Source of the DNA: an uncultured SAR86 cluster bacterium
GTDB lineage: Bacteria; Pseudomonadota; Gammaproteobacteria; Magnimaribacterales; D2472
Length of the DNA: 64,000 nt
Reading direction: 5' to 3'
Assembly (NCBI GenBank): GCA_943789005.1
Contig: CALSSL010000002.1
Coordinates: 252,532-316,531, forward strand
Shown here: positions 36,921-47,891 of the stretch, piece after piece
How the letters are laid out: each line of letters starts with the position of its first letter
Numbering within the stretch: the first letter of the stretch is position 1
Notes under the pieces: model-generated
The model's database searches: none
Told to the model about the DNA's origin: nothing
What the model saw: only the letters and a program-made list of their open reading frames with translations
Program-made: the position numbers and the translations under genes

Positions 36921-38084
36921 AAGTTCAACACCCATTCTTCTGACTTCATCTTTAAATAAGTCTCTTAATGGTTCAACTAATTCCATCTTCATTTCTTCAG
37001 GAAGCCCCCCAACATTATGATGAGATTTTATCACCCTTGCTTCTTTAGATTCTGAACCGGAAGATTCAATTACGTCAGGGTAAATGGTTCCTTGTGCTAA
37101 GAAATGAACGTCTTTTAATTTTGTTGCCTCAGCATCAAAAACATCAATAAAAGTTCTCCCAATAATTTTTCTTTTTTGTTCAGGGTCTTTTACATCTTTT
37201 AAATGTCTTAAGAACACCTCTTCGCTGTCTGACTTTATAACATTTAAATTCATATTCTCTTTAAAAGTATTCATAACTTCTTCAGCTTCACCTTTTCTTA
37301 ATAAGCCATTGTCTACAAAGACGCATACAAGCTTTTTGCCTATAGCTTGATGCAAAAGTGCAGCAGTGACTGAAGAATCAACTCCGCCCGAGAGACCAAG
37401 CAGGACTTTATTATCTTGAACTTGATTTTTAATTTCTTGAATTCTTTGTCCTATTAAATCGTCCATTTTCCAGTCTGTCTTTGCATCGCAGACCTTAAAA
37501 ATAAAATTATCTAAGACAGTTTTACCATCTTCTGTATGAGTTACTTCAGGGTGAAATTGCAAGGCATAGATAGGCTTGCTTGTATGCTGCATTGCAGCAA
37601 TCGGAGCAGTTGATGTTGCTGCTACCAAATCAAAATTATCTGGTAGATCTTGCACCTGATCTCCATGGCTCATCCATACATTTAACGTTTTACCCAATTC
37701 AGAAAATAATATGCAATCTGCAGTAATCTTAAGTTCTGAATATCCAAATTCCTTTTGCTCAGATGAAATAACCTGTCCTCCAAGTTGTTCTGCAAGTGTT
37801 TGCATTCCATAACAAATACCTAAAATGGGAATATTTAAATCAAAAATTACTTGGGGAACTCTTGGTGTATAGCTATTCGTAACTGAGTCTGGACCTCCAG
37901 ATAAAATAATACCTTTAGGGTTAATTGATTTGATTTTTTCTTCATTAATATCCCAAGGCAATATTTCTGAGTAGACGTTACTCTCTCTAACCCTTCTTGC
38001 AATTAATTGTGTATATTGAGATCCAAAATCTAGAACTAGAATGGTATCTATCTGCTTAGATGTAGTTGATAAATTGGCAGGCAT
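36522..38084 (-). CDS. guaA: GMP synthase (glutamine-hydrolysing), C-terminus altered by repeat junction
   Basis: 520 residues converting XMP to GMP. Class I amidotransferase domain with [15 protein letters not shown], catalytic Cys in [12 protein letters not shown] and His-Glu in [16 protein letters not shown]-pyrophosphatase domain with the P-loop [15 protein letters not shown]-terminal dimerisation domain with [12 protein letters not shown]. The protein ends ...PPATID instead of the universal ...PPATIEWE, because the sequence runs into a second copy of the gene end. guaB lies nine bases upstream on the same strand, the usual guaBA operon. Confidence 0.93.
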   Translation of the reverse strand: MPANLSTTSKQIDTILVLDFGSQYTQLIARRVRESNVYSEILPWDINEEKIKSINPKGIILSGGPDSVTNSYTPRVPQVIFDLNIPILGICYGMQTLAEQLGGQVISSEQKEFGYSELKITADCILFSELGKTLNVWMSHGDQVQDLPDNFDLVAATSTAPIAAMQHTSKPIYALQFHPEVTHTEDGKTVLDNFIFKVCDAKTDWKMDDLIGQRIQEIKNQVQDNKVLLGLSGGVDSSVTAALLHQAIGKKLVCVFVDNGLLRKGEAEEVMNTFKENMNLNVIKSDSEEVFLRHLKDVKDPEQKRKIIGRTFIDVFDAEATKLKDVHFLAQGTIYPDVIESSGSESKEARVIKSHHNVGGLPEEMKMELVEPLRDLFKDEVRRMGVELGLSSEMLNRHPFPGPGLGVRILGDITKEKTSILKEADHIFIEELVKADLYKTVSQAFAVYLPIKSVGVVGDERRYAEVIALRAVETVDFMTARWAHLPYEFLEHVSNRIVNEIEEVSRVVYDISSKPPATID

Positions 38085-38093
38085 GTTTAAATA

Positions 38094-39557
38094 TTAACTT
38101 CTTTGGTAGTTAGGTGCTTCCTTTGTAATCATGACATCATGGACATGGCTTTCAGTCATACCAGCATTTGTAATTTCAACAAATGCACTATCCTCATGAA
38201 CTTCTTTGATGGTTTTACAACCAATGTAGCCCATTGACTGCCTTAATCCACCAACTAACTGGTTTATTACATTAACTACAAGGCCTTTGTATGGAACTCT
38301 TCCCTCGATACCTTCAGGTACTAATTTTTCAGAATCTAAATCTTCTTGCATGTATCTATTTGCATCATGCCTTTCGGTCATAGCTCCAATTGAACCCATG
38401 CCACGATATGTTTTAAAACTTCTTCCTTGAAATAATTCAACTTTACCTGGCGCTTCTTCTGTTCCTGCAAATAAACCTCCAAGCATAACCGAGTCAGCGC
38501 CTGCTGCTATAGCTTTTGCTATGTCGCCTGAAAATCTTATTCCTCCATCAGCAATAATGCCTACATCATGTTTTTTGATAGCTTCTTTAATATCAAGTAT
38601 TGCAGTTATTTGAGGCACACCAATCCCAGCAATAATTCGTGTTGTACAAATAGAACCAGGTCCCATTCCCACCTTCACCCCATCAACTCCAGCTTTTACT
38701 AAATCTAATGCTCCTTCAGGTGTTGCTACATTACCACCAATTATATCGATGCCTGGTAACTCTTTTTTAATCATTTTGATTGTATCAACAACGTTTTTTG
38801 AATGACCGTGTGCGCTATCAATAACAAATACATCCACTCCAGCTTGACTTAATGCTTTTGCTCGCTCAAGAGTATCCGATCCAGTTCCAAGTGCAGCACC
38901 AACCATTAGGCTGCCTGAATCATCTTTAGTTGCATCTGGATGTTCTGCTGACTTTTCAATATCTTTCATAGTAACTAGTCCGCTAAGCATTCCTGATTTA
39001 TCTATCACTAACACTTTTTCAATTCGATTTTCATGCATTAGTTTTTTTACTGAGTCTTGTGGGGTTCCCTCCACTACTGTTATTAGCTCATCAAATGGGG
39101 TCATGATTGAAGAGACTAAAGCACCCAAATTATCTGCGTATCTAAAATCTCTACTTGTTACTATTCCTTTTAATTTATTATCATCAACAACAGGCATCCC
39201 AGAGATGTTGAGTTCAGTGGTTAGTTGAATTAATTCACCTATTGATTTGTCTGATTCAATTGTAATAGGGTTTCTAACAACACCGCTTTCATATTTTTTG
39301 ACAGTTTTTACTTGAGAGACTTGTTCTTCAATAGAGTTATTCTTATGAATAATACCAATCCCCCCTACTTCAGCTAGAGCTATTGCCATGCTTGATTCAG
39401 TGACGGTATCCATAGCAGCAGATACCAAAGGAACCTTGATAGTTATATTTTTTGTGAGTTTTGTTTGAGTTGATGCTTCGCTAGGTATAAAGTCACTATA
39501 CCTTGGCAAAAGCAGGACATCATCAAATGTTAGTGCTTTTTGTTTTACTTTTTCCAT
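38094..39557 (-). CDS. guaB: IMP dehydrogenase
   Basis: 487 residues catalysing the NAD-dependent oxidation of IMP to XMP, the first step to GMP. The TIM barrel has [15 protein letters not shown] at the start, the active-site loop [10 protein letters not shown] with the catalytic Cys, [18 protein letters not shown] and [10 protein letters not shown]. Two CBS repeats (about residues 95-205) sit between barrel strands. All expected regions are intact. Co-transcribed with guaA. Confidence 0.95.
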   Translation of the reverse strand: MEKVKQKALTFDDVLLLPRYSDFIPSEASTQTKLTKNITIKVPLVSAAMDTVTESSMAIALAEVGGIGIIHKNNSIEEQVSQVKTVKKYESGVVRNPITIESDKSIGELIQLTTELNISGMPVVDDNKLKGIVTSRDFRYADNLGALVSSIMTPFDELITVVEGTPQDSVKKLMHENRIEKVLVIDKSGMLSGLVTMKDIEKSAEHPDATKDDSGSLMVGAALGTGSDTLERAKALSQAGVDVFVIDSAHGHSKNVVDTIKMIKKELPGIDIIGGNVATPEGALDLVKAGVDGVKVGMGPGSICTTRIIAGIGVPQITAILDIKEAIKKHDVGIIADGGIRFSGDIAKAIAAGADSVMLGGLFAGTEEAPGKVELFQGRSFKTYRGMGSIGAMTERHDANRYMQEDLDSEKLVPEGIEGRVPYKGLVVNVINQLVGGLRQSMGYIGCKTIKEVHEDSAFVEITNAGMTESHVHDVMITKEAPNYQRS

Positions 39558-39597
39558 GTCGGATTATAGCAAGACTAAATTTAAAAAAAAATAATTC

Positions 39598-39825
39598 TTA
39601 GAATATTAGTCCTAAAATATAAATCAATGTTAATCCAGCATTAAGGACTATCAATGATTGCTCTTTCCACAACCACCCAACATATACCCATAATGTATTG
39701 GCTGATATAAAAGCCCAGTGATGATATTCCAGCTCTGGTACAAAGCTAGCCAATGAAGCTGCAATGATGAGAATACCAGTAGCAAGCCATGCCAATGATT
39801 GATAAGGTTTTTCGTTTTGTTCCAT
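39598..39825 (-). CDS. Small hydrophobic membrane protein, unknown function
   Basis: 75 residues with two to three short membrane segments (about 9-28, 37-50 and 56-74): SLAWLATGILIIAASLASFVP, WAFISANTLWVYVGWLW and LIVLNAGLTLIYILGLIF. Rich in Trp and Tyr. I do not recognise a family. It is six bases downstream of the pterin dehydratase gene on the same strand and likely translated from that transcript. Small proteins of this kind are often called holin-like or YgjV-like, but nothing here supports a specific claim. Confidence 0.6.
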   Translation of the reverse strand: MEQNEKPYQSLAWLATGILIIAASLASFVPELEYHHWAFISANTLWVYVGWLWKEQSLIVLNAGLTLIYILGLIF

Positions 39826-39831
39826 ATTTAG

Positions 39832-40170
39832 TTAGTAATTATTTAATTGATCAGTTTTTGCCGCACATATAAAGTCATTTTTGTGAAGACCTTGAATTTT
39901 ATGAGACCACCAAACAACAGTCACTTTACCCCATTCGAGAGTAATTTCTGGATGGTGATCTTCTTTATCAGCCATATCAGCGACTTTATTAGTAAAATCT
40001 ACTGAATCTTTATAACTTGAAAAGCTAAAAGTTTTTTTTAACTTTTTAATACCTTCGTTCAATAAATCCCAATTATCAATTTCTTTTAGCAATATATTTG
40101 CCTCATCGTCTGAAACTTTCGGAGCATCAATTCTGCATGCCTCACAAGTATTTGAAGCCAAATCATTCAC
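39832..40170 (-). CDS. phhB: Pterin-4a-carbinolamine dehydratase
   Basis: 112 residues. The active site appears as EDHHPEITLEWGKVTVVWWSH: two adjacent His, then Pro-Glu and the strand ending in His. It dehydrates 4a-hydroxytetrahydrobiopterin made by phenylalanine hydroxylase; no phhA is in the window. The N-terminal CEACRIDAPKVSD is the common bacterial start. It overlaps the end of fumC by eight bases. Confidence 0.9.
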   Translation of the reverse strand: MNDLASNTCEACRIDAPKVSDDEANILLKEIDNWDLLNEGIKKLKKTFSFSSYKDSVDFTNKVADMADKEDHHPEITLEWGKVTVVWWSHKIQGLHKNDFICAAKTDQLNNY

Positions 40171-41554
40171 TAATGCCGCCTTTGGTTAATTTTGCTGGAT
40201 CTAATAATTTTTTTAACTCAGCTTTGCTCATTCCAGTTTCTTCATGAGCTACATCAATTATTGATTTGCTATCTTTATAAGCTTTTTTAGCAATAGCTGC
40301 TGCTTTGCTATAACCAATTATTCTATTGAGTGCCGTTACAAGAATGGGATTTTTTGATAAAGATTCATTTATATTTTTTGAATTTACTTTAAATGTTTTT
40401 ATTGCCTTGTTTGCAAGAAGCGGCATTGCATTGCCTAAAAGATTAATACTTTTTAAAAGGTTATAAGCTACAACAGGTAACATCACATTTAATTGAAAAT
40501 TACCGCTTTGACCTGCAAGAGTTACAGTAACATCGTTTCCAATCACATCAGCACAAGCCATTGCTACGGCCTCTGGTATTACGGGATTTACCTTGCCAGG
40601 CATTATGCTGCTTCCAGGTTGAAGCGCTTCAAGTTCTATTTCCCCCAAACCGGTTAATGGTCCACTATTCATCCATCTAAGATCATTAGAAATTTTCATC
40701 AAAATAATACTTAAATTTTTAATAGCTGAAGAAAGCTCTACTGCATTATCAACGGAACTTAAACCTTGATAAAAATTCTTAGAAGGTTTGGTTTTAAACT
40801 TAGAGAGTTTATTTAATTCATAACAGAAGTTTTTTGAAAAATCTTTATGAGTATTTATGCCGGTCCCAATAGCTGTTCCGCCCTGAGGAAGTTCATTCAT
40901 TCTGTTAGTAGCTAATACTATAATTTTCTTATTTGCTTCCAGCTGAGCTTTCCAACCAGATAACTCTTGTGAAAAATCAATTGGCATGGCATCCATTAAA
41001 TGCGTCCTGCCTGTTTTTACGTTGCCTTTTACTTGCTTCATTTTTGTATCAATTACTTTAATTAAATGATCAAGGTTTGGGAGAAGCAATCTATGCATAT
41101 CTATTAGAGCACTTACGCAAATTGCTGTTGGGATGACATCATTTGAGCTTTGGCTCATATTAACATCATCATTAGCATTAATTTTTAGTTTTGATCTTTT
41201 TGAAGCTAAATTAGCAATGACTTCATTGGCGTTCATATTGGTGCTTGTTCCGGATCCGGTTTGAAAAACATCAAGAGGGAATGAGTCGTCATGCAAACCA
41301 TTTAATACATCTTTTGCAGCTGATTTAATAGCTGTAGCCTTATTTGAAGGTAATAACTTTAATTTATTGTTAGCTGCTGCTGCTGAATACTTGATTATGC
41401 CCAGAGCTTCAATAAAAGACCTTCCAAAAGGGAAGGCAAATTTAATGCCGCTTATAGTAAAGTTATCTAGAGCTCTTTGAGTTTGAGCTCCCCACAAAGC
41501 CTTTTGAGGAACCTTAACCTCTCCAAGACTATCTTTTTCAATTCTAAATTTCAT
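40163..41554 (-). CDS. fumC: Fumarate hydratase class II
   Basis: 463-residue homotetrameric enzyme interconverting fumarate and malate in the citric-acid cycle. Signatures: KALWGAQTQRAL, SGTSTNMNANEV, SQSSNDVIPTA, GRTHLMDAMP and the catalytic loop GSSIMPGKVNPV. Lysine-rich relative to other species, as expected for an AT-rich genome. Divergent from the class II aldolase gene with 58 bases between. Confidence 0.93.
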   Translation of the reverse strand: MKFRIEKDSLGEVKVPQKALWGAQTQRALDNFTISGIKFAFPFGRSFIEALGIIKYSAAAANNKLKLLPSNKATAIKSAAKDVLNGLHDDSFPLDVFQTGSGTSTNMNANEVIANLASKRSKLKINANDDVNMSQSSNDVIPTAICVSALIDMHRLLLPNLDHLIKVIDTKMKQVKGNVKTGRTHLMDAMPIDFSQELSGWKAQLEANKKIIVLATNRMNELPQGGTAIGTGINTHKDFSKNFCYELNKLSKFKTKPSKNFYQGLSSVDNAVELSSAIKNLSIILMKISNDLRWMNSGPLTGLGEIELEALQPGSSIMPGKVNPVIPEAVAMACADVIGNDVTVTLAGQSGNFQLNVMLPVVAYNLLKSINLLGNAMPLLANKAIKTFKVNSKNINESLSKNPILVTALNRIIGYSKAAAIAKKAYKDSKSIIDVAHEETGMSKAELKKLLDPAKLTKGGISE

Positions 41555-41612
41555 AATATCTCTTTTTTTGGTAAGCTATTTTAACATTCAATAAGGAATA
41601 GAGGGATATAGA

Positions 41613-42422
41613 ATGACAAATGTTTCACCAATAAAGATAGATACTACTGATGGAAGACTTCCTATGAAAGGAAAAGGTCTTGAAATGACTGAGTTTGCTA
41701 ACACAGCAGAACTAAGAAGAAACCAGCTCGAAAAACTTGCTGCGGGTTTTAGAATGTTTGCCTACTTTGGCTTTAATGAAGGTGTTGCTGGACATATAAC
41801 TCTAAGAGATCCAGAATTTCCTGATCATTTTTGGGTTAATCCTCTTGGAGTTCATTTTTCACAAATTTCTGTTTCAGATTTAATTTTAGTCAATCATGAG
41901 GGAAAGGTTGTCCAAGGAGACAAAGATGTTAATGTTGCTGCCTTTGCAATCCACTCTAGGCTTCATGCAGCAAGACCAGATGTAAATGCTGCTGCTCACT
42001 CTCATTCTATTTACGGAAGAACTTTTTCTACTCTTGGTAAACCTCTCGATCCTATTTCACAAGATGCATGTGCTTTTTATGAAACACAGGCAATGTATAA
42101 GGATTTTTCAGGAGTTGTGGAAGAAGTTGATGAGGGTGATGAAATTGCAAAAGCTTTGGGTGATAAAAAAGTTATTATTCTTCAAAATCATGGGATTCTA
42201 ACTACAGGCCCGTCTGTTGATATTGCTTTATGGTTTTATATGTCAATGGAAAGATGTTGTCAGGCTCAATTAATGGCCGAAGCAGCAGGCACACCAGTAA
42301 TTATTCCTCACGAAACTGCTATAAAGACTAGAGATTTTATAGCAAATGATATCGCCGCATGGGCAAGCTATCAGCCTGCATATGACATGATTATTAAAAG
42401 AGAACCGGATTTGTTAGATTAA
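41613..42422 (+). CDS. Class II aldolase/adducin-domain protein
   Basis: 269 residues. The zinc site is visible as AHSHSIYGRTFS and HGILTTGPSVDIA; an N-terminal GHITLRDP and WVNPLGVHFSQI are typical of the aldolase/epimerase fold. Members include fuculose-phosphate aldolase and enzymes that release aldehydes from hydroxy acids. Convergent with an aldehyde dehydrogenase, two bases apart, which could handle an aldehyde product, though the genes are on opposite strands. AGAGGG ribosome site. Confidence 0.86.
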   Translation: MTNVSPIKIDTTDGRLPMKGKGLEMTEFANTAELRRNQLEKLAAGFRMFAYFGFNEGVAGHITLRDPEFPDHFWVNPLGVHFSQISVSDLILVNHEGKVVQGDKDVNVAAFAIHSRLHAARPDVNAAAHSHSIYGRTFSTLGKPLDPISQDACAFYETQAMYKDFSGVVEEVDEGDEIAKALGDKKVIILQNHGILTTGPSVDIALWFYMSMERCCQAQLMAEAAGTPVIIPHETAIKTRDFIANDIAAWASYQPAYDMIIKREPDLLD

Positions 42423-42423
42423 A

Positions 42424-43842
42424 CTAAGGAGCTATAACTGCTTTAGTTTCCAAGCACTCTTCTAAGCCATGCATGCCATGCTCTCTTCCGTTTCCTGATG
42501 ATTTGTAGCCACCAAATGGTGCCCCAGTTCCTCTTGCTCCACCATTTATAATAACTTGTCCTGCTCTAATCTTTCTTGCAACTTCATTTGCGTGTGCTGG
42601 TTCACCTTGAACATACCCTGCTAAACCATACTCAGTGTCATTTGCTATATCTATTGCCTCATCTTCAGATCTGTACTTTAGAATTGATAGGACAGGTCCA
42701 AAAATCTCTTCTTTTGCAATTGTCATGTCGTTAGTAACATTTGCGAATACAGTAGGTTTTATATAATACCCCTTGTCATAACCTTCTGGCTTTTCTGTTC
42801 CACCTGCAACTAAAGTAGCGCCCTCTTCAATACCAATTTCTATCATTTTTATAATCTTTTCATACTGAGCTTTATTAGCTATAGGACCAATTCTAAACTC
42901 GCCATGAGGATCACCTACGGTTGTGTTATTTGCAGTTTGAGCTGCAATTTCAACAGCTTTATCATAATTTTTTTCAGAAACTAGCATTTTTGTTGGTGCA
43001 TTACATGATTGTCCTGAGTTCAAAAAACAGTGCCCAGCACCACCTTTTACAGATTTTTCTAAGTCTGCAACATCATCAAGGATGATATTTGAAGATTTGC
43101 CGCCAAGCTCTTGATGAACTCTTTTTACAGAGACTGCAGATGCTTGAGCAACTGCAATACCAGCTCTTGTAGACCCGGTAAAAGACATCATAGCTACATC
43201 TGGATGTTCAGACAAAGCTGCTCCTACTGTAGGTCCATATCCATTTACAAGATTAAAAACACCATTTGGAACTCCAGCTTTATCAAATACTTCTGCTAAA
43301 AGCATTGCACAATATGGAGAAATTTCACTAGGCTTTAGAACCATAGTGCAGCCAGCCGCAAGAGCAGCTGATACTTTAGTAGTTATTTGATTCATAGGCC
43401 AGTTCCATGGCGTAATCATTCCTATAACTCCAATAGGTTCTTTGATAAGAGTGTAATCACCCTCTTTTTTTTCAAATTGATATTCTTTTAACGCATCAAG
43501 AGTTTCATGGAAATTTTTAATTCCAGTAGATGCTTGAGCTTTTTCTGAAAGCCATATAGGAGCTCCCATTTCTTCTGTAATAGCTTGAACAAAATCATCA
43601 TACCTATTTTCATATTCTGTAATAATATTATTTAAAATCTCAATGCGATCATCCTTTGAAGTATATTGATATGTCTTGAAGGCTTCATTTGCAGCCTGAA
43701 CTGCACTGTCAATATCGGCTTTTGTTCCAGCTGTTACGTGGCCTATTAACTCTTCATTAGCAGGATTTATAACCTCAATCATTTCACTTGAATCAGACTC
43801 AACCCATGCGCCATTTATGTAAAACTGTAATTTATCTTTCAT
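42424..43842 (-). CDS. NAD(P)-dependent aldehyde dehydrogenase
   Basis: 472 residues. Cofactor motif SFTGSTRAG, general base Glu in HQELGGKSSNI, catalytic Cys in NSGQSCNAPTKM and KEEIFGPVLSILKY. TPWNWPM is also typical. It oxidises an aldehyde to an acid; broad family, substrate unknown. Fhs lies downstream on the same strand beginning 1.7 kb away in the opposite direction of reading order: transcription enters this gene after fhs, with 36 bases between them. Confidence 0.88.
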   Translation of the reverse strand: MKDKLQFYINGAWVESDSSEMIEVINPANEELIGHVTAGTKADIDSAVQAANEAFKTYQYTSKDDRIEILNNIITEYENRYDDFVQAITEEMGAPIWLSEKAQASTGIKNFHETLDALKEYQFEKKEGDYTLIKEPIGVIGMITPWNWPMNQITTKVSAALAAGCTMVLKPSEISPYCAMLLAEVFDKAGVPNGVFNLVNGYGPTVGAALSEHPDVAMMSFTGSTRAGIAVAQASAVSVKRVHQELGGKSSNIILDDVADLEKSVKGGAGHCFLNSGQSCNAPTKMLVSEKNYDKAVEIAAQTANNTTVGDPHGEFRIGPIANKAQYEKIIKMIEIGIEEGATLVAGGTEKPEGYDKGYYIKPTVFANVTNDMTIAKEEIFGPVLSILKYRSEDEAIDIANDTEYGLAGYVQGEPAHANEVARKIRAGQVIINGGARGTGAPFGGYKSSGNGREHGMHGLEECLETKAVIAP

Positions 43843-43878
43843 AATATACCTTTGAAATTTTCGTCAATTATACTGAAA

Positions 43879-45551
43879 TTAGAATAAGCCTTCGATATTT
43901 TTATTCTCATCGATTCCAATGTTCTCAGATGCTGGTTTTCTTGGTAATCCTGGCATCGTCATAATTTCCCCACATATAACAACAATAAACTCTGCACCTG
44001 AGCAGAGCCTTACCTCTCTATAGGCACTTCATGGCCAGATGGCGCTCCCATAAGTAATGGATCTGTTGAAAAACTATATTGAGTCTTTGCCATACAAATT
44101 GGGTATTTCCCATAACCGTCATCTTCTAATTTATTAAATTTATTTCTTACTTTTTTATCAGCAATAATATCACTAGCGCCATAAATACTTGTAGCAATAT
44201 GTTTGGTCTTTTCCCATAAAGGCATTTCATCATCATATAAAGTTTTAAATGAGGACTCATTACTATCTACTAATTCTGCAACATGAGATGCCAAATCTGC
44301 TGCGCCCTTTCCACCATTTTCCCAATGAGAAGATATTTTGCATGCAACACCATGACTTTGACAAAAATCTATTATTGCTTGGTGCTCATCTTTGGTATCA
44401 GTGTAATATTCATTTATACCTACAGTTACAGGAACTCCAAACTTAGCAATATTCTCAATATGCCTTTCAAGGTTTTTACATCCGTCTTTTACTGCCTGAA
44501 TATTTTCTTCTTTTAAATCTTCTTTTTTAACACCACCATGCATTTTAAGAGCTTTGGTTGTTGCAACTAGGACTACAGCATCTGGTGATAGACCCGCTTT
44601 TCTACATTTAATATCAAAGAATTTTTCTGCTCCCAAGTCAGCACCAAAACCAGCTTCAGTAACAACATAGTCAGCCATTTTTAAAGCGCTTTTTGTTGCC
44701 ATAACAGAATTACATCCATGGGCAATATTTGCAAAAGGTCCCCCATGCATAAATGCTGGATTGTTCTCAAGAGTTTGGACTAAGTTAGGTTGAAAAGCAT
44801 CTCTTAACAAAGCAGTTATTGCGCCTTGAGCATTTAATTGGCTTACTTTTACAGGCTCTTGAGTTTTTGTGTATCCAACTACGATATTGCCAATTCTATT
44901 TTGCAAATCATTCAAATCACTTGCTAAACAAAAAACAGCCATAATTTCAGATGCTACAGTAATATCAAAACCACTCTGCCTTGGAACACCATTACCTGTT
45001 CCTCCAAGTCCACATGTAATATCTCTTAATGACCTATCATTCATATCAACCACTCTTCTCCAAGTAATTCTTCTTGGATCAAGATTTAAAGTATTTTCCC
45101 AATGAATATGGTTATCAACTAATGCTGAAAGCAAGTTATGAGCGGCCCCAATTGCATGGAAATCTCCTGTAAAGTGAAGATTAATATCAGTCATAGGAAT
45201 GACTTGAGCATAGCCGCCTCCAGCAGCACCTCCCTTCATTCCAAAACACGGACCTAAACTTGGCTCTCTAAGACATATCATTGCTTTTTTGCCTATATGA
45301 CATAAACCATCAACCAAACCAACACTTGTAGTCGTTTTTCCTTCGCCTGCTGGTGTAGGAGAAATTGCAGTAACAAGAATTAACTTTCCATCTTTTTTAT
45401 CTTTGCAAGAGTCTAAGTAATCATAATTAATCTTAGCTTTATCATTTCCATAAACAATTAAAGCCTCTTCAGGGATATTCAAAGATGCAGCTATATCTTT
45501 AATGTGTTTCTTTGATGCGCTATTTGCTATTTCTAAATCTGATTTATGCAT
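43879..45551 (-). CDS. fhs: Formate-tetrahydrofolate ligase, one base missing near the 3' end
   Basis: ATP-driven formation of 10-formyl-tetrahydrofolate. The first frame covers 513 residues with the P-loop [29 protein letters not shown] and TGDFHAI, and stops at 44010. The expected C-terminus ([28 protein letters not shown]) follows in the next frame and ends at 43879. Adding one A after CCTATA near 44020 gives PIREVRL and a 557-residue protein, the normal length of the family. I read the gene as intact with a homopolymer error. It links to the folate enzyme at 17.9 kb only by chemistry. Confidence 0.9.
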
Positions 45552-45626
45552 TTATATTTGCCTAGTAGAAAAAATTATTTAACAAAGTATACATAAGATC
45601 AATTAACTAAACTATGAGTTTTAATA

Positions 45627-47042
45627 CTAAGATTTAGCTGTTTTAAAAGCATCTATTGCTCTTAATCTTGATTCTTTTAAATCTAATATTGGTTCTGGAT
45701 ATTTACAATATTTTCTGTGCTCTATGGATGGATTATGAATAACAGATTTATCTAAGTCTTTTAGCTCAGGAACATATTTTTTGATAAATGTGCCCTCTTT
45801 ATCAAAGTTTGTAGATTGGGTGATTGGATTAAAGATCCTAAAATATGGAGCTGCATCAGTTCCGGTTGAGCTACTCCACTGCCATCCACCATTATTCGAA
45901 GCAAAATCGCCATCTATAAGATTTTGCATAAAGTATGCCTCACCCAATCTCCAATCATGAAGCATATTTTTTGTAAAAAACATAGCAACAACCATTCTAA
46001 GCCTATTGTGCATCCAGCCTTCATTTAGAAGCTGTCGCATAGCTGCATCAACAATCGGAAATCCAGTTTTACCTTCTTTCCAAGCATTAAATTCATCTTC
46101 ATTATATCTCCATAGGATTGTTTTAGAATAATCTTGAAAAGGTTGTCCTTTACTCACCTTTGGAAAGGAAAACATTATATTCTTATAAAACTCTCTCCAA
46201 ACAATTTCATCAATCCATTTAGTTACGCCGATATGTCCTGAGTTAAACTCAAAATTATTAATTTTTAACGCTTCTAAAATACATTTTTTGGATGAAATAA
46301 TTCCCAAAGCTAAATATGGTGAAATTCTGCTAGTTCCATCTAAGATTGGGTCATTTCTATTTTTTGAATAGTCTATTGCTTTTTCGTTAAGGAATCTAAG
46401 CAATCTTGTTTCCGCCTCATCTTCTCCTGCAGGCCATAACTCCATATTAACTTGATGAGTTTTTTTATAATTAAAATCAAAATCTCGAACATTTGAAGAA
46501 TAATCAAGGTTATTTCTGGCCTCATAACGATATTCAATATCCAAGAAATCCATCTCAAAGTTTTCTATCCATTTTCTTTTAAATGGAGTAAAAACTGAAT
46601 ATGGGAGACCTTGACCTGTTTTTAAAAAACCTGGCTCATATATAATCTGGTCGTTATATGTCTCATAGTCTATATTTTTTTTATCTAAAAGAATTTTTAC
46701 AAGCTTATCTCTTATAGCTTCATCCTCACCAAATTGATTATTCCAAAAAACTTTTTTAATGTTCTTCTTTTCTATAAATTGTTCTATAAGAGAAGCATCG
46801 TTATCAAACCCATCGCTATCAATAATAGTTAATGGGACATTTAGTTTATCGAGTTTTTCTTCAAGTAAGAATAAATTAGATTTCAAGAAATCTATTTTTA
46901 CGTTAGCTTCATTGTGTTTTTTTAGCTGATTATTTGAAAAAATAAATACAGCATGGACATTCTTAGCTTGTTCAAATGCATTTCTTAACGCGGGATTATC
47001 TTGAAGTCTTAAATCACTTCTGAACCAAACTAAAGCTTCCAT
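45627..47042 (-). CDS. phrB: Deoxyribodipyrimidine photolyase (class I CPD type)
   Basis: 471-residue flavoprotein that splits UV-induced pyrimidine dimers using blue light. N-terminal antenna domain starts LVWFRSDLRLQDNPAL; the FAD domain has SRISPYLALGIIS, WREFYKNI, GFPIVDAAMRQL, HNRLRMVVAMF and the signature WQWSSSTGTDAAPYFRIFNP. Complete. Expected in sunlit surface-water bacteria. Eight bases downstream of the inositol-phosphatase-like gene. Confidence 0.93.
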   Translation of the reverse strand: MEALVWFRSDLRLQDNPALRNAFEQAKNVHAVFIFSNNQLKKHNEANVKIDFLKSNLFLLEEKLDKLNVPLTIIDSDGFDNDASLIEQFIEKKNIKKVFWNNQFGEDEAIRDKLVKILLDKKNIDYETYNDQIIYEPGFLKTGQGLPYSVFTPFKRKWIENFEMDFLDIEYRYEARNNLDYSSNVRDFDFNYKKTHQVNMELWPAGEDEAETRLLRFLNEKAIDYSKNRNDPILDGTSRISPYLALGIISSKKCILEALKINNFEFNSGHIGVTKWIDEIVWREFYKNIMFSFPKVSKGQPFQDYSKTILWRYNEDEFNAWKEGKTGFPIVDAAMRQLLNEGWMHNRLRMVVAMFFTKNMLHDWRLGEAYFMQNLIDGDFASNNGGWQWSSSTGTDAAPYFRIFNPITQSTNFDKEGTFIKKYVPELKDLDKSVIHNPSIEHRKYCKYPEPILDLKESRLRAIDAFKTAKS

Positions 47043-47050
47043 AAAATTTT

Positions 47051-47800
47051 TTATATCTTTATTAATGAATTTGAAAAACGAACATCAACTTGAAATTTTT
47101 CATTTTGATTAACAATTAAAGCTTCTCCACCAGCAGCATTAACTATAGCTGCTCCAGCGGCAACATCCCATAAATAGGTTTTATTTTCCATGTATAGATC
47201 TGCTTTACCAGATGCAATATATGCAGAAGCTAAAGCAGCTGAACCAAGCATTCTAACCTTTCGCCAATTTTGAAAATTTTTAATCATATTAAGTAGTGCT
47301 TCATCAGAATAATCCGTATCATTGGGCAAACCAGTGATTAAAATACCTTGATTGCTTTTTGTTATTTTTGAAACTGAAATTTCTTTTCCATTTAAACAAG
47401 CATTTGTATTTATAGACCCCTCATAGAGATGGTCATTATTAAAGTCGTATATAACACCAATAATTGGTTTGAAATCCGATATTAAAGCTATAGAGACACA
47501 GCATATGGGTATATCTCTGGAGTAATTAGCAGTTCCATCAAGAGGATCAACAACCCATAAACTTTTAAAAGATGCATCCGAAGACATTCCACTTTCTTCT
47601 GCCAATATGCCAATATTAGAATCTCTTTTAATAATATCTTTAATGATTTTTTCTGCTTCAATATCTGCCTTAAGCTTAAGATCTCTATTGGTCGACGATA
47701 ATGCTTGATTGAGATTAATCTTATTATCTCTAAGGTATTTTCCAGCCTCTAATGCTGCTTTTTTAGCAATATCTATTTCTTTTTTACAATCTATATTCAT
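47051..47800 (-). CDS. Inositol monophosphatase/CysQ-family phosphatase
   Basis: 249 residues with the lithium-sensitive phosphatase metal motifs: ILAEESG (metal Glu), WVVDPLDGTANYSRDIP (DPLDGT) and the later LWDVAAGAAIV. Either a 3'(2'),5'-bisphosphate nucleotidase (CysQ) or inositol monophosphatase (SuhB); the NYSRDIP segment is nearer to IMPase but does not decide. Divergent from the wecA-like gene. Confidence 0.85.
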   Translation of the reverse strand: MNIDCKKEIDIAKKAALEAGKYLRDNKINLNQALSSTNRDLKLKADIEAEKIIKDIIKRDSNIGILAEESGMSSDASFKSLWVVDPLDGTANYSRDIPICCVSIALISDFKPIIGVIYDFNNDHLYEGSINTNACLNGKEISVSKITKSNQGILITGLPNDTDYSDEALLNMIKNFQNWRKVRMLGSAALASAYIASGKADLYMENKTYLWDVAAGAAIVNAAGGEALIVNQNEKFQVDVRFSNSLIKI

Positions 47801-47891
47801 AATACTTATTTACTATAAAAATGTTCTTTTAAAAACATTTTTTTTATCAAACTGCATACTATTTCTAGCCAAAGATGTAAAATTGATAAAT

